Positions 1 through 5,912 of a stretch of DNA of 15,732 nucleotides are shown here, piece after piece. Both the position numbers and the translations under genes were made by a program. Source of the stretch: a bacterium (GTDB taxonomy: Bacteria > Latescibacterota > UBA2968 > UBA8231); assembly GCA_027593305.1 (NCBI GenBank), contig JAQCJA010000048.1, positions 1 to 15,732 of the forward strand, in the 5' to 3' direction. Each line of letters opens with the position of its first letter. The first letter of the stretch is position 1. Below the pieces are notes generated by a model. The model was not told where the DNA came from and did not search any database. It saw only the letters and a program-made list of their open reading frames with translations.

Positions 1-966
1 ACCGACGTCCTGTGGACCACCCCCTCGGCAGATCGAGACGATTGTGACGCTCGCAAGAACGACTTCAATGGTGTCTATGGCGCCATGATCAATGCCGTTG
101 CGGGCGGCCCCCTGCGGTCCAATCGTATGGCGCGCTTCACCCATCAGGAGGGCTTCCCCGATCCGAAGGCTCTCTTTGAGGTGCAGATCAAGGCAGCCGC
201 CGGTGACGTCGAGATCGGTGGCGGCAAACTTGACTATGGTTCATGGATTGATCATCAGCCCTCCGGAGCATCGGTGATGCACAAGAAGGGTGACGAGATG
301 ATCACGACCCTGGGCCCCGATGTCGCCAAAGAGATGGAGTTCGTTCTCGAAGAGCAGTATGCCAAACCTTTTGCCGAGGCTGGTGTTGATTTCCGCAAGC
401 AGACGGTGTTCATGGAGATCCTCGTAGGTGTCGACGACGCACCGGATCAGGCCTGGGCCCGCATCGAAGTCGTGCGCAAGGTTTTCGCGGACTACTTCGG
501 TGACGACCGCCCCGCCGGACTGATCTACCCGGTATCGCGGATCCCGAACCTCGACGGCATCGTCGAACCGCAGCCCCGGGTTGTCTCCGGCGACGTGGAA
601 ATCCTCCGGTCGGGCAAGTTGGAGCACGGTTTCAGCACGTGGAACGCCATTCGCCATGGCGGTATCACGGAAGTCATGGTCTCCGCTGTTGGCGGCAACG
701 ATGCCTCTGCCATCCTCGACGGCATCGATCGCCGCGTACAAGAAGCCGGCGGCGCCGGACTGAAACAGAATGGCATCTTCAATAACGCCTACATTGCAGC
801 CGGCGCTGACAGCAAGGCGAATCGTGCATCCCTCGGCAACTTCAACCCATCCTTCAGCAAATGGTACGAAGGCTGCGCACCATCGGCGCGCACGGCGCAG
901 TACGTCGGCGGCATCCAGCAGCAGGAGTTCGCCTACGGCGTGTCGAACCGCTCCATCTTCGCCTGA
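1..966 (+). CDS. Tandem RidA/YjgF-like protein (5' end missing)
   Basis: The frame is open to the left edge of the window, so the N-terminus is missing; at least 321 codons are visible, ending in TGA. The protein reads as repeated RidA/YjgF-like units about 120-125 residues apart. Three endings can be seen. The first is FPDPKALFEVQIKAAAG (about nt 157-207). The second is a TVFMEI strand, a helix ending VFADYFGDDRPAG, and YPVSRIPN (about nt 403-550). The third is WYEGCAPSARTAQYVGG with a degenerate tail (about nt 862-966). RidA proteins normally have about 130 residues and hydrolyse reactive enamine/imine intermediates; some relatives act on other small metabolites. Only the last unit keeps the ARTA motif where RidA has its substrate-binding arginine; the middle unit has PAG there. 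The family call rests on motif reading alone, so it is moderate. It leads the decarboxylase and LarA-like genes, which suggests a role in the same pathway. Confidence 0.55.
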   Translation, partial: TDVLWTTPSADRDDCDARKNDFNGVYGAMINAVAGGPLRSNRMARFTHQEGFPDPKALFEVQIKAAAGDVEIGGGKLDYGSWIDHQPSGASVMHKKGDEMITTLGPDVAKEMEFVLEEQYAKPFAEAGVDFRKQTVFMEILVGVDDAPDQAWARIEVVRKVFADYFGDDRPAGLIYPVSRIPNLDGIVEPQPRVVSGDVEILRSGKLEHGFSTWNAIRHGGITEVMVSAVGGNDASAILDGIDRRVQEAGGAGLKQNGIFNNAYIAAGADSKANRASLGNFNPSFSKWYEGCAPSARTAQYVGGIQQQEFAYGVSNRSIFA

Positions 967-991
967 CAGCAGCGAAAGACTGTTCCGGACA

Positions 992-1014
992 GGGTGGCGC
1001 CTTGAGTGCCACCC
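992..1014 (+). other. GC-rich intercistronic hairpin
   Basis: A perfect 7-bp inverted repeat (GGGTGGC / GCCACCC) with a 9-nt loop lies between the RidA-like gene and the decarboxylase alpha gene. No clear T-tract follows, so it is a poor intrinsic terminator. It may instead stabilise the upstream mRNA or set different expression levels of the two genes. The rest of the 100-bp gap holds only the ribosome binding site of the next gene. Confidence 0.45.
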
Positions 1015-1066
1015 CGCCCTTGTTACCCCGATCTGGCACCGATTTTCTGACCACAGGAGAGAACCT

Positions 1067-1561
1067 TTGCAGGCATCCCTCATCGTCGACGAATTGAAGA
1101 AGCACGGTGTCACCCATGTGGTGGGTGTACCCGACAATGGTGCCCGGACACTGTTTGAGGCATTGTGGACTGACAACGACATCACCATCGTCGACGTTAC
1201 GCGGGAAGGAGAAGCATTCGCCGTTGCCAGTGGCCTCTACATCGGCGGCGGCATACCGGTTGTGATCATCCAGAATACCGGCTTTCTCGAGACGGGGGAC
1301 GCTTTTCGGGGCACCGCTTACAACATGGGTTTACCGATCGTCATGCTCATGGGCTACCGCGGGTACCTAACCATGGTGCCAGGTTCCGAGCGCGTCGATA
1401 CGGCGGCCTCTTTCTTTGAGCCAACGCTCAAAGCGTGGGACATTCCCTACACACTGATGCAACAAGACAGCGATGTGGCGGCGCAGATAGATGGCGCCTT
1501 CCGCACAGCGACGGCGCGCTCCCTGCCCGCCGCCGTGCTCCTCATCGGCACTACCATCTGA
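1067..1561 (+). CDS. ThDP-dependent 2-oxoacid decarboxylase, alpha (Pyr-domain) subunit, sulfopyruvate/phosphonopyruvate type
   Basis: A 164-residue protein with the fold expected of the N-terminal ThDP pyrimidine-binding domain. The start GVTHVVGVPDNG is typical of the family. REGEA (residues 46-50) holds the glutamate expected to contact the ThDP aminopyrimidine ring, here E47. GIPVVIIQNTGFLETGDAF follows the pattern of ComD-like sulfopyruvate decarboxylase alpha subunits and phosphonopyruvate decarboxylases, and the length is close to that of archaeal ComD. I chose the TTG start at 1067 because AGGAGAG (1055-1061) lies 5 nt upstream; longer readings of the frame run back through the hairpin and into the previous gene. 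The partner subunit begins 21 bp after its stop codon. Such enzymes decarboxylate 3-sulfopyruvate or 3-phosphonopyruvate to the aldehyde, but the substrate cannot be fixed from sequence. Confidence 0.82.
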   Translation: MQASLIVDELKKHGVTHVVGVPDNGARTLFEALWTDNDITIVDVTREGEAFAVASGLYIGGGIPVVIIQNTGFLETGDAFRGTAYNMGLPIVMLMGYRGYLTMVPGSERVDTAASFFEPTLKAWDIPYTLMQQDSDVAAQIDGAFRTATARSLPAAVLLIGTTI

Positions 1562-1582
1562 AGGCATGGGGTAGAACAGAAG

Positions 1583-2149
1583 ATGCTGGACAAATACAGC
1601 TGCCTGAAGAAGCTGGCCGCCCGCCGTGACGCCCGCGACGTGGTTGTCACCACCATGAGCGTTGCCATGCCCTGGGCCGAACTGTCGGCGACAGATCTCG
1701 ACTTCGCCCACGTCGACAGCGCCATGGGCCACGGCGCCGATTTCGCCTACGGCATCGCGCTGGCCCAGCCGCACCGACGCGTTCTCTGTCTCAATGGCGA
1801 CGGATCGACGCTGATGTGCCTCGGCTCACTGGTCACCATCACGGGCCAGCCAGCGCCGAATTATACCCTCATCATCACCGAAAACGGCACGTACGAGGTG
1901 ACGGGCAATCAGCCGGTTCCCGGTGCTGGCAACGTCGACTTTGGCGGGCTTGCGCGGGCCGCCGGTGTGCGGGAAGTACACACCCTCGAGACGGAGGCCG
2001 AGTTCGACGCCAAGCTGGATCTGCACTTTACCGCCCCGGGTCCGGCGGTCTTTGTCTGGCGCATTGAGCGCGCCGACGAACCGGTGCCCAGGCCGACGCG
2101 GCCGATCAAGGAGCGCGCCCACAAGCTGCGCGCTGCCCTGGTCGATTGA
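1583..2149 (+). CDS. ThDP-dependent 2-oxoacid decarboxylase, beta (PP-domain) subunit
   Basis: A 188-residue protein that supplies the ThDP diphosphate/Mg-binding half of the decarboxylase. The hallmark motif is visible: GDG at residues 72-74, then 26 residues, then N101 in ENGTYEVTG. The helix start HVDSAMGHGADFAYGIALAQP is typical of the ComE/phosphonopyruvate decarboxylase C-terminal half. The length matches that of ComE subunits. It should pair with the alpha subunit so that the cofactor sits at the interface. The start is ATG at 1583 with only a weak purine-rich leader, so translation may depend on coupling to the alpha gene. The alpha and beta frames are the same, separated by one TGA and seven codons. 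Its stop lies just before the start of the LarA-like gene, consistent with an operon. Confidence 0.85.
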   Translation: MLDKYSCLKKLAARRDARDVVVTTMSVAMPWAELSATDLDFAHVDSAMGHGADFAYGIALAQPHRRVLCLNGDGSTLMCLGSLVTITGQPAPNYTLIITENGTYEVTGNQPVPGAGNVDFGGLARAAGVREVHTLETEAEFDAKLDLHFTAPGPAVFVWRIERADEPVPRPTRPIKERAHKLRAALVD

Positions 2150-2157
2150 GGGAGCCG

Positions 2158-3399
2158 ATGTCTTTCCCGAAAATGGCCCTCTTCCGGCAGACATTTGCTG
2201 CCGACACCGTCGACGACATCGAGGCCGCTGTGGTCTCGCAACTGCGCGCGTGTGAGATGTCGTCGCGCATCCGGCCGGGACAAAGGATTGCGGTCACCGG
2301 CGGCAGCCGGGGCATTGCCAACATTTCCGTCATCACCAGACTGGTTGTTGATGCCATCCGTGCCGCCGGCGGTGTCCCCTTCATCATGCCCGCCATGGGC
2401 AGTCACGGCGGGGCGACGGCGGCGGGACAGAAAGAGGTACTGGCCAGCTACGGACTCGGCGAAGACGACATGGGTTGCCCGGTGGAGGCGACAATGGAGG
2501 TCGTCGAACTTGGGCACCTGGAGGATGGCACGCCCATCCTCGTCAACCGCCTCGCCCATGAGGCCGATGGGATCGTCGTCATCAACAGGGTCAAGCCACA
2601 CACGTCCTTCCGCGGCAGCCACGAAAGCGGCGTCGTCAAGATGCTGACGATCGGACTGGGATGTCATCGGGGCGCAACCATGGCCCACGCTCAGGGAGCT
2701 CAGGGCCTGGCGCGCCTGATTCCCGCCCTTGGTGAAGCGCTGCTTGGCAGACTCAACGTCATTGCCGGCATCGCCCTGGTGGAAAACGCCTACGACAGGA
2801 CGGCGAGTGTTACCGCCCTTCGTCCGGAGGAGTTTCTGCCGAAGGAACCCCACCTGCTGGCGGCGGCGCGTGTCAACATGCCACGGATTCTTGCTCGCAG
2901 TATTGATCTGCTCATCGTCGACGAGATGGGCAAGAACATCTCTGGCACCGGCATGGACACCAACGTCATCGGCCGTATGATGCTGCCCGGCGTCAAGGAG
3001 CCCGATGAGCCCGGGGTTTCACGCATATTCGTCCGCCGTCTGTCCGCCAGGACACACGGCAATGCCAACGGCGTCGGGCTCGCTGATGTGATCACGAAAC
3101 AATTGTTCGATGCCATCGACTTCGACGCCACCTACGCCAACGCTTTCACCTCGACGTTTCTCAATCGCGCCTACATTCCCATCGTCAAAGATAACGACCG
3201 GAAAGCGATTGCAGCCATGTTCGAAGTTCTGCGGATCGACGACGGTGCCACAGCTCGCGTGGCTCGTATCGTCAGCACTCTCGATGTAGAGCACATTCAT
3301 TTGAGCGAACCCCTGGCGCAGACCAGTGATCACCCGGATCTGCAACGCACGGGTGCGTTTGAGGAGATGCGTTTTGACGAAAGTGGCTCGCTGGTCTGA
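2158..3399 (+). CDS. LarA-like (DUF2088) protein, putative nickel-pincer 2-hydroxyacid racemase/epimerase
   Basis: A 413-residue protein of the LarA/DUF2088 family. LarA racemises lactate with a nickel-pincer nucleotide, and homologues act on other 2-hydroxyacids. Motifs seen are PAMGSHGG (78-85), VKPHTSF (145-151) and GVVKMLTIGLGCHRGATMAH (158-177). By recalled spacing, H83, H148, K161 and H177 line up with H108, H174, K184 and H200 of Lactiplantibacillus LarA, so cofactor binding looks possible. No larB/C/E cofactor genes are in the window. I prefer ATG 2158, which follows AGGGAG (2149-2154), over the in-frame TTG at 2146 that overlaps the beta-subunit stop. The position directly after the decarboxylase points to a shared 2-oxoacid/2-hydroxyacid pathway. 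The substrate is unknown, and the C-terminal half is less recognisable. Confidence 0.8.
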   Translation: MSFPKMALFRQTFAADTVDDIEAAVVSQLRACEMSSRIRPGQRIAVTGGSRGIANISVITRLVVDAIRAAGGVPFIMPAMGSHGGATAAGQKEVLASYGLGEDDMGCPVEATMEVVELGHLEDGTPILVNRLAHEADGIVVINRVKPHTSFRGSHESGVVKMLTIGLGCHRGATMAHAQGAQGLARLIPALGEALLGRLNVIAGIALVENAYDRTASVTALRPEEFLPKEPHLLAAARVNMPRILARSIDLLIVDEMGKNISGTGMDTNVIGRMMLPGVKEPDEPGVSRIFVRRLSARTHGNANGVGLADVITKQLFDAIDFDATYANAFTSTFLNRAYIPIVKDNDRKAIAAMFEVLRIDDGATARVARIVSTLDVEHIHLSEPLAQTSDHPDLQRTGAFEEMRFDESGSLV

Positions 3400-3429
3400 C
3401 GGTCTGGTCTGACGGTCTGGTCTGACACT
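3391..3429 (+). repeat. 13-bp direct tandem repeat, three copies
   Basis: The unit CTGGTCTGACGGT occurs twice exactly (3391-3403, 3404-3416) and a third time with two changes at its end (3417-3429, ending ACT). The first copy covers the last codons and the stop of the LarA-like gene. Because 13 is not a multiple of 3, the TGA in each copy falls in a different forward frame. Replication slippage at the gene end is the simplest origin. Confidence 0.9.
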
Positions 3430-3440
3430 GGCGACCGGGC

Positions 3441-3478
3441 ACAGAAAAGGCCCCGCATCGGTGTTGATGTGTGGCCTT
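3441..3478 (-). terminator. Intrinsic terminator of rpoN
   Basis: A two-part stem lies at 3447-3478. AAGGCC pairs with GGCCTT, then comes a C/T mismatch, then CGCATC pairs with GATGTG (one G-U) around a 6-nt loop. Read on the minus strand the stem is followed by a T-rich run (TTTTCTGT when the last bases of the stem are included). It lies 38 bp after the rpoN stop. On the plus strand no T-tract follows, so it would stop the converging LarA operon only weakly. Confidence 0.7.
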
Positions 3479-3515
3479 GCGCCTTGTTAGATCCCCCGCC
3501 GGCACCCGGAACCTG

Positions 3516-5048
3516 TCAGAAGATGTGCTTGCGATACCTCTGCGAATTGATCCCAAGTTGGTCACGATACTTGGCCACCGTGCGACGCGCGATCTGCAGT
3601 CCGTCCTCGGCCAGCACGTCAGCGATCTCCTGATCGCTCAGCGGTTTGTCCTTGTTCTCCCCCTCGATCATTTTTGCGATCTTCTCTTTGACACTGCGCG
3701 CCGAAACGTCTTCGCCGTCGTCTCGTGACACCTTGCTGTCAAAGAAGTACTTCAGTTCGCGCACACCGTGTGGGGTCTGCATGTACTTGCCGTTGCTGAC
3801 GCGACTGATCGTCGACACGTGCATGCCAACGGCGTCGGCCACGTCCTGCAATACCATCGGCCGGAGGAATGCCGGACCGCGCTCAAACCAGTCCATCTGC
3901 GCCCGCACCAGGTAGTTGGCAACTTTCAGCATCGTCGTCCGTCGCTGGTGGATCGCGTTGATAAGCCAGCGTGCGTCATTCATTTTTCTCGAGACATACG
4001 AACGAACTTCGTCCTTGCGGCCCCGACCATCCTTGAGCAGATGTGCGTATGAAGCGTTGATACGCAACGACGGCAGATTGCCATCGGTGAGGCTTACGAC
4101 CCAATCCTCTCCGGCCTTTTCGACGATCAGGTCGGGCGTGATATAATTCACACTCGTATCGAGAGTAAGAAGGCTGGAACTCGAGAACGCATCACTTACG
4201 ACGGCCCCGGGATTGGGGTGCAACTCCTCGATGAGTTCCATCGCCCCGCGCAGATCCTCATTCTGGATGCCAAGAGCGCGGGTGATGCGGGAGTAGCGTC
4301 GTTTGGTGAGATCTTCCATGTGTGAGCCGACAACCTGAATGGCCAGCTCCAGATCATAGAAGTTCTCCTGACCCACCTTCTGCCGCAGTTGAATCAGCAG
4401 ACACTCGGACAGGTCGCGGCAACCGACGCCCGTGGGCTCGAAGGTGTGTATGACAGCCAGGACCCGCTCCACATCCTCCACCGCGACCTCGATCGATTCG
4501 GCGATCACCTGGGTGGTGCAGGTCAGGCAGCCGCGGTCGTCGATGTTGCCGATGATGAACTCGGCAATGGCGATGTCATCCCCGCGCAACTGGCTGGTGA
4601 GCAACTGCTCCTGCAGCATCTCAACCAGGGGTGGCATGATGGTGATCCGATTCTCCTGGGGTTCCCGGTCCTGCTCCCAATTCGGATCGAATTCGGTATT
4701 CTCATTGTTGTACGAATTCTGATCGAGCTGATCGTCGAGCAGCGCGCCCCAGTCAACCTCCTCGGTCGGTTCCGGGACCTCCTCATCCTTCAGCGCTTTC
4801 TCCTCGAGGGCCACTTCCTGCTCGGGCGTCTCAATCTCCTCGGCTTCGGCCTCCACCTCAGGATCGGCGCCGTCCTCGAGTTCGTCCATCTCCATCGATT
4901 CTTCCAGGAGTGGATTGATCTCCATCTGTTGCTTGATCTCGAGCTCCAACTCCAGTGTTGACATCTGCAGCAATTGCAAAGACTGGATCAACTGCGGCGC
5001 CATGCGCTGTTGAAGGCTCATGTTCTGTGACAGACGGAGCATCGTCAC
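3516..5048 (-). CDS. rpoN: RNA polymerase sigma-54 factor
   Basis: A full-length sigma-54 of 510 residues, which directs RNA polymerase to -24/-12 promoters and needs AAA+ activators to open DNA. Region I is the glutamine- and leucine-rich start (QQRMAPQLIQSLQLLQMS, about residues 13-30), the contact site for activators. Region II (about 45-135) is strongly acidic. The core-binding domain follows, then the helix-turn-helix (VSTISRVSNGKYMQTPHG, about 405-422). The RpoN box ARRTVAKYRD (about 487-496), which reads the -24 element, is intact. The start is GTG at 5048; ATG at 5042 is an alternative that gives MLRLSQ. It lies downstream of lptB, as in many proteobacteria, but the 139-bp gap carries its own promoter. 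No sigma-54 activator gene is in the window. Confidence 0.96.
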   Translation of the reverse strand: MTMLRLSQNMSLQQRMAPQLIQSLQLLQMSTLELELEIKQQMEINPLLEESMEMDELEDGADPEVEAEAEEIETPEQEVALEEKALKDEEVPEPTEEVDWGALLDDQLDQNSYNNENTEFDPNWEQDREPQENRITIMPPLVEMLQEQLLTSQLRGDDIAIAEFIIGNIDDRGCLTCTTQVIAESIEVAVEDVERVLAVIHTFEPTGVGCRDLSECLLIQLRQKVGQENFYDLELAIQVVGSHMEDLTKRRYSRITRALGIQNEDLRGAMELIEELHPNPGAVVSDAFSSSSLLTLDTSVNYITPDLIVEKAGEDWVVSLTDGNLPSLRINASYAHLLKDGRGRKDEVRSYVSRKMNDARWLINAIHQRRTTMLKVANYLVRAQMDWFERGPAFLRPMVLQDVADAVGMHVSTISRVSNGKYMQTPHGVRELKYFFDSKVSRDDGEDVSARSVKEKIAKMIEGENKDKPLSDQEIADVLAEDGLQIARRTVAKYRDQLGINSQRYRKHIF

Positions 5049-5074
5049 GACAAGACAACTCTTTCTCTAAGAAG

Positions 5075-5088
5075 GATTTGCACAAATC
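5075..5088. promoter_or_regulatory. Palindrome in the rpoN leader
   Basis: GATTTG-CA-CAAATC is a perfect inverted repeat with 6-nt arms and a 2-nt centre. It falls about 15-28 nt after the transcription start predicted from the rpoN promoter, a place where a bound repressor would block elongation. No regulator can be assigned. Confidence 0.35.
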
Positions 5089-5108
5089 GGAGAGACATGT
5101 ACGTGGGT

Positions 5109-5137
5109 AATATAGAAGGGCTGTCCGAAGGTGTCAA
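5109..5137 (-). promoter_or_regulatory. Sigma-70 promoter of rpoN
   Basis: On the minus strand TTGACA (-35) is followed by exactly 17 bp and TATATT (-10). This is a 6/6 and 5/6 match to consensus with ideal spacing. Transcription would start near 5102, giving a leader of about 54 nt before the GTG at 5048. It lies in the gap between lptB and rpoN, so rpoN can be expressed apart from the lpt genes. Confidence 0.8.
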
Positions 5138-5147
5138 GCAGAAAGGC

Positions 5148-5161
5148 ACAGCATTTGCTGT
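5148..5161. promoter_or_regulatory. Palindrome upstream of the rpoN promoter
   Basis: ACAGCA-TT-TGCTGT is a perfect inverted repeat with 6-nt arms and a 2-nt centre. It lies 10 bp upstream of the rpoN -35 box, centred near -53, a typical activator position. It has the same 6-2-6 layout as the palindrome in the leader but a different sequence. It could also be a minor hairpin after lptB, but no T-tract follows it. Confidence 0.35.
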
Positions 5162-5187
5162 AGATGAAAACTGCGGCGGCTTGACTG

Positions 5188-5910
5188 TTACGACAGCCGG
5201 AATCTTTCGCCGAGATACAGCCGGCGGACATCCTCGTCATCTGCCAGCTCGCGGGCCGTTCCGGAGGTCAGGATCCGACCGTCCACCATGATGTAGGCCC
5301 GATCGGTGATCTGCAGTGTCTCGAGAGCATTGTGATCGGTGATCAGAATGCTGATACCCTTGGCCCGCAGCTCACCGACGATGGTCTGAATGTCTTGTAC
5401 CGTCCGCGGATCGATACCGGTAAACGGCTCATCAAGCAGCATGTAGCGGGGGTCGGTGGCCAGAGCCCGTGCGATCTCAACGCGTCTTGTCTCTCCTCCT
5501 GAGAGCGTGTCGGCCCGTTGACAGGCACGTGGCTCGAGGTTGAGTTCAGCCAGCAGTTCAGCCACACGGAGATCACGTTCCTTGCGGGCCACCCCGCGGG
5601 CCTCAAGGACTGCGCTGATGTTCTGCGCCACCGTCATGCCGCGAAAGATCGAGGTCTCCTGCGGCAGGTAGCCGATCCCCAGACGAGCCCGTCGATACAT
5701 CGGCAGATTCGTCAACTCGTCTTCGTCGAGGACGATCCGACCGCCCTCAGGACGTACGAAGCCGATGATGCTGTGGAAGGTCGTTGTCTTGCCGGCGCCA
5801 TTGGGCCCCAGCAGTCCCACGACCTCACCTGGATCGACGCGCAGCGACACACCGTCGACGACACGACGGCGTCCGTATGTCTTGACGATTGTGTCGATCT
5901 GCAAAGCCAT
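5188..5910 (-). CDS. lptB: LPS export ABC transporter ATPase LptB
   Basis: A 240-residue cytoplasmic ATPase that, with LptF/LptG, drives LPS extraction from the inner membrane. All ABC motifs are present: Walker A GPNGAGKT (35-42), Q-loop YLPQE (about 83-87), signature LSGGE (about 138-142), Walker B YMLLDEP (about 158-164) and the H-loop ITDHN. SIFRGMTVAQN after the Q-loop is characteristic of LptB rather than of a general ABC ATPase. I chose ATG 5910 because GAAGGA lies 6 nt upstream; the in-frame TTG at 5916 directly abuts that ribosome binding site. The upstream lptC/A-like gene stops at 5913, so the two are almost certainly coupled. lptF and lptG are not in the window. Confidence 0.95.
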   Translation of the reverse strand: MALQIDTIVKTYGRRRVVDGVSLRVDPGEVVGLLGPNGAGKTTTFHSIIGFVRPEGGRIVLDEDELTNLPMYRRARLGIGYLPQETSIFRGMTVAQNISAVLEARGVARKERDLRVAELLAELNLEPRACQRADTLSGGETRRVEIARALATDPRYMLLDEPFTGIDPRTVQDIQTIVGELRAKGISILITDHNALETLQITDRAYIMVDGRILTSGTARELADDEDVRRLYLGERFRLS

Positions 5911-5912
5911 GG

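Noticed and set aside
1034..1049. Possible sigma-54 promoter (TGGCACC) before the decarboxylase alpha gene
   Set aside because: The -24 half is good, but the -12 half at the right spacing reads TTCTG instead of TTGCA, and transcription would begin inside the ribosome binding site.
770..1066. N-terminal extension of the decarboxylase alpha subunit
   Set aside because: It overlaps the RidA-like gene in another frame and passes through the hairpin; the AGGAGAG before TTG 1067 and the family length fix the shorter start.
1909..2853. 314-codon open frame on the - strand
   Set aside because: It is antisense to the decarboxylase beta and LarA-like genes, whose protein motifs are clear; no motif is seen in the frame itself.
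4389..4961. 190-codon open frame on the + strand
   Set aside because: It is antisense to the acidic region II of rpoN; its Leu/His/Arg-rich composition reflects reverse-complemented Glu/Asp codons.
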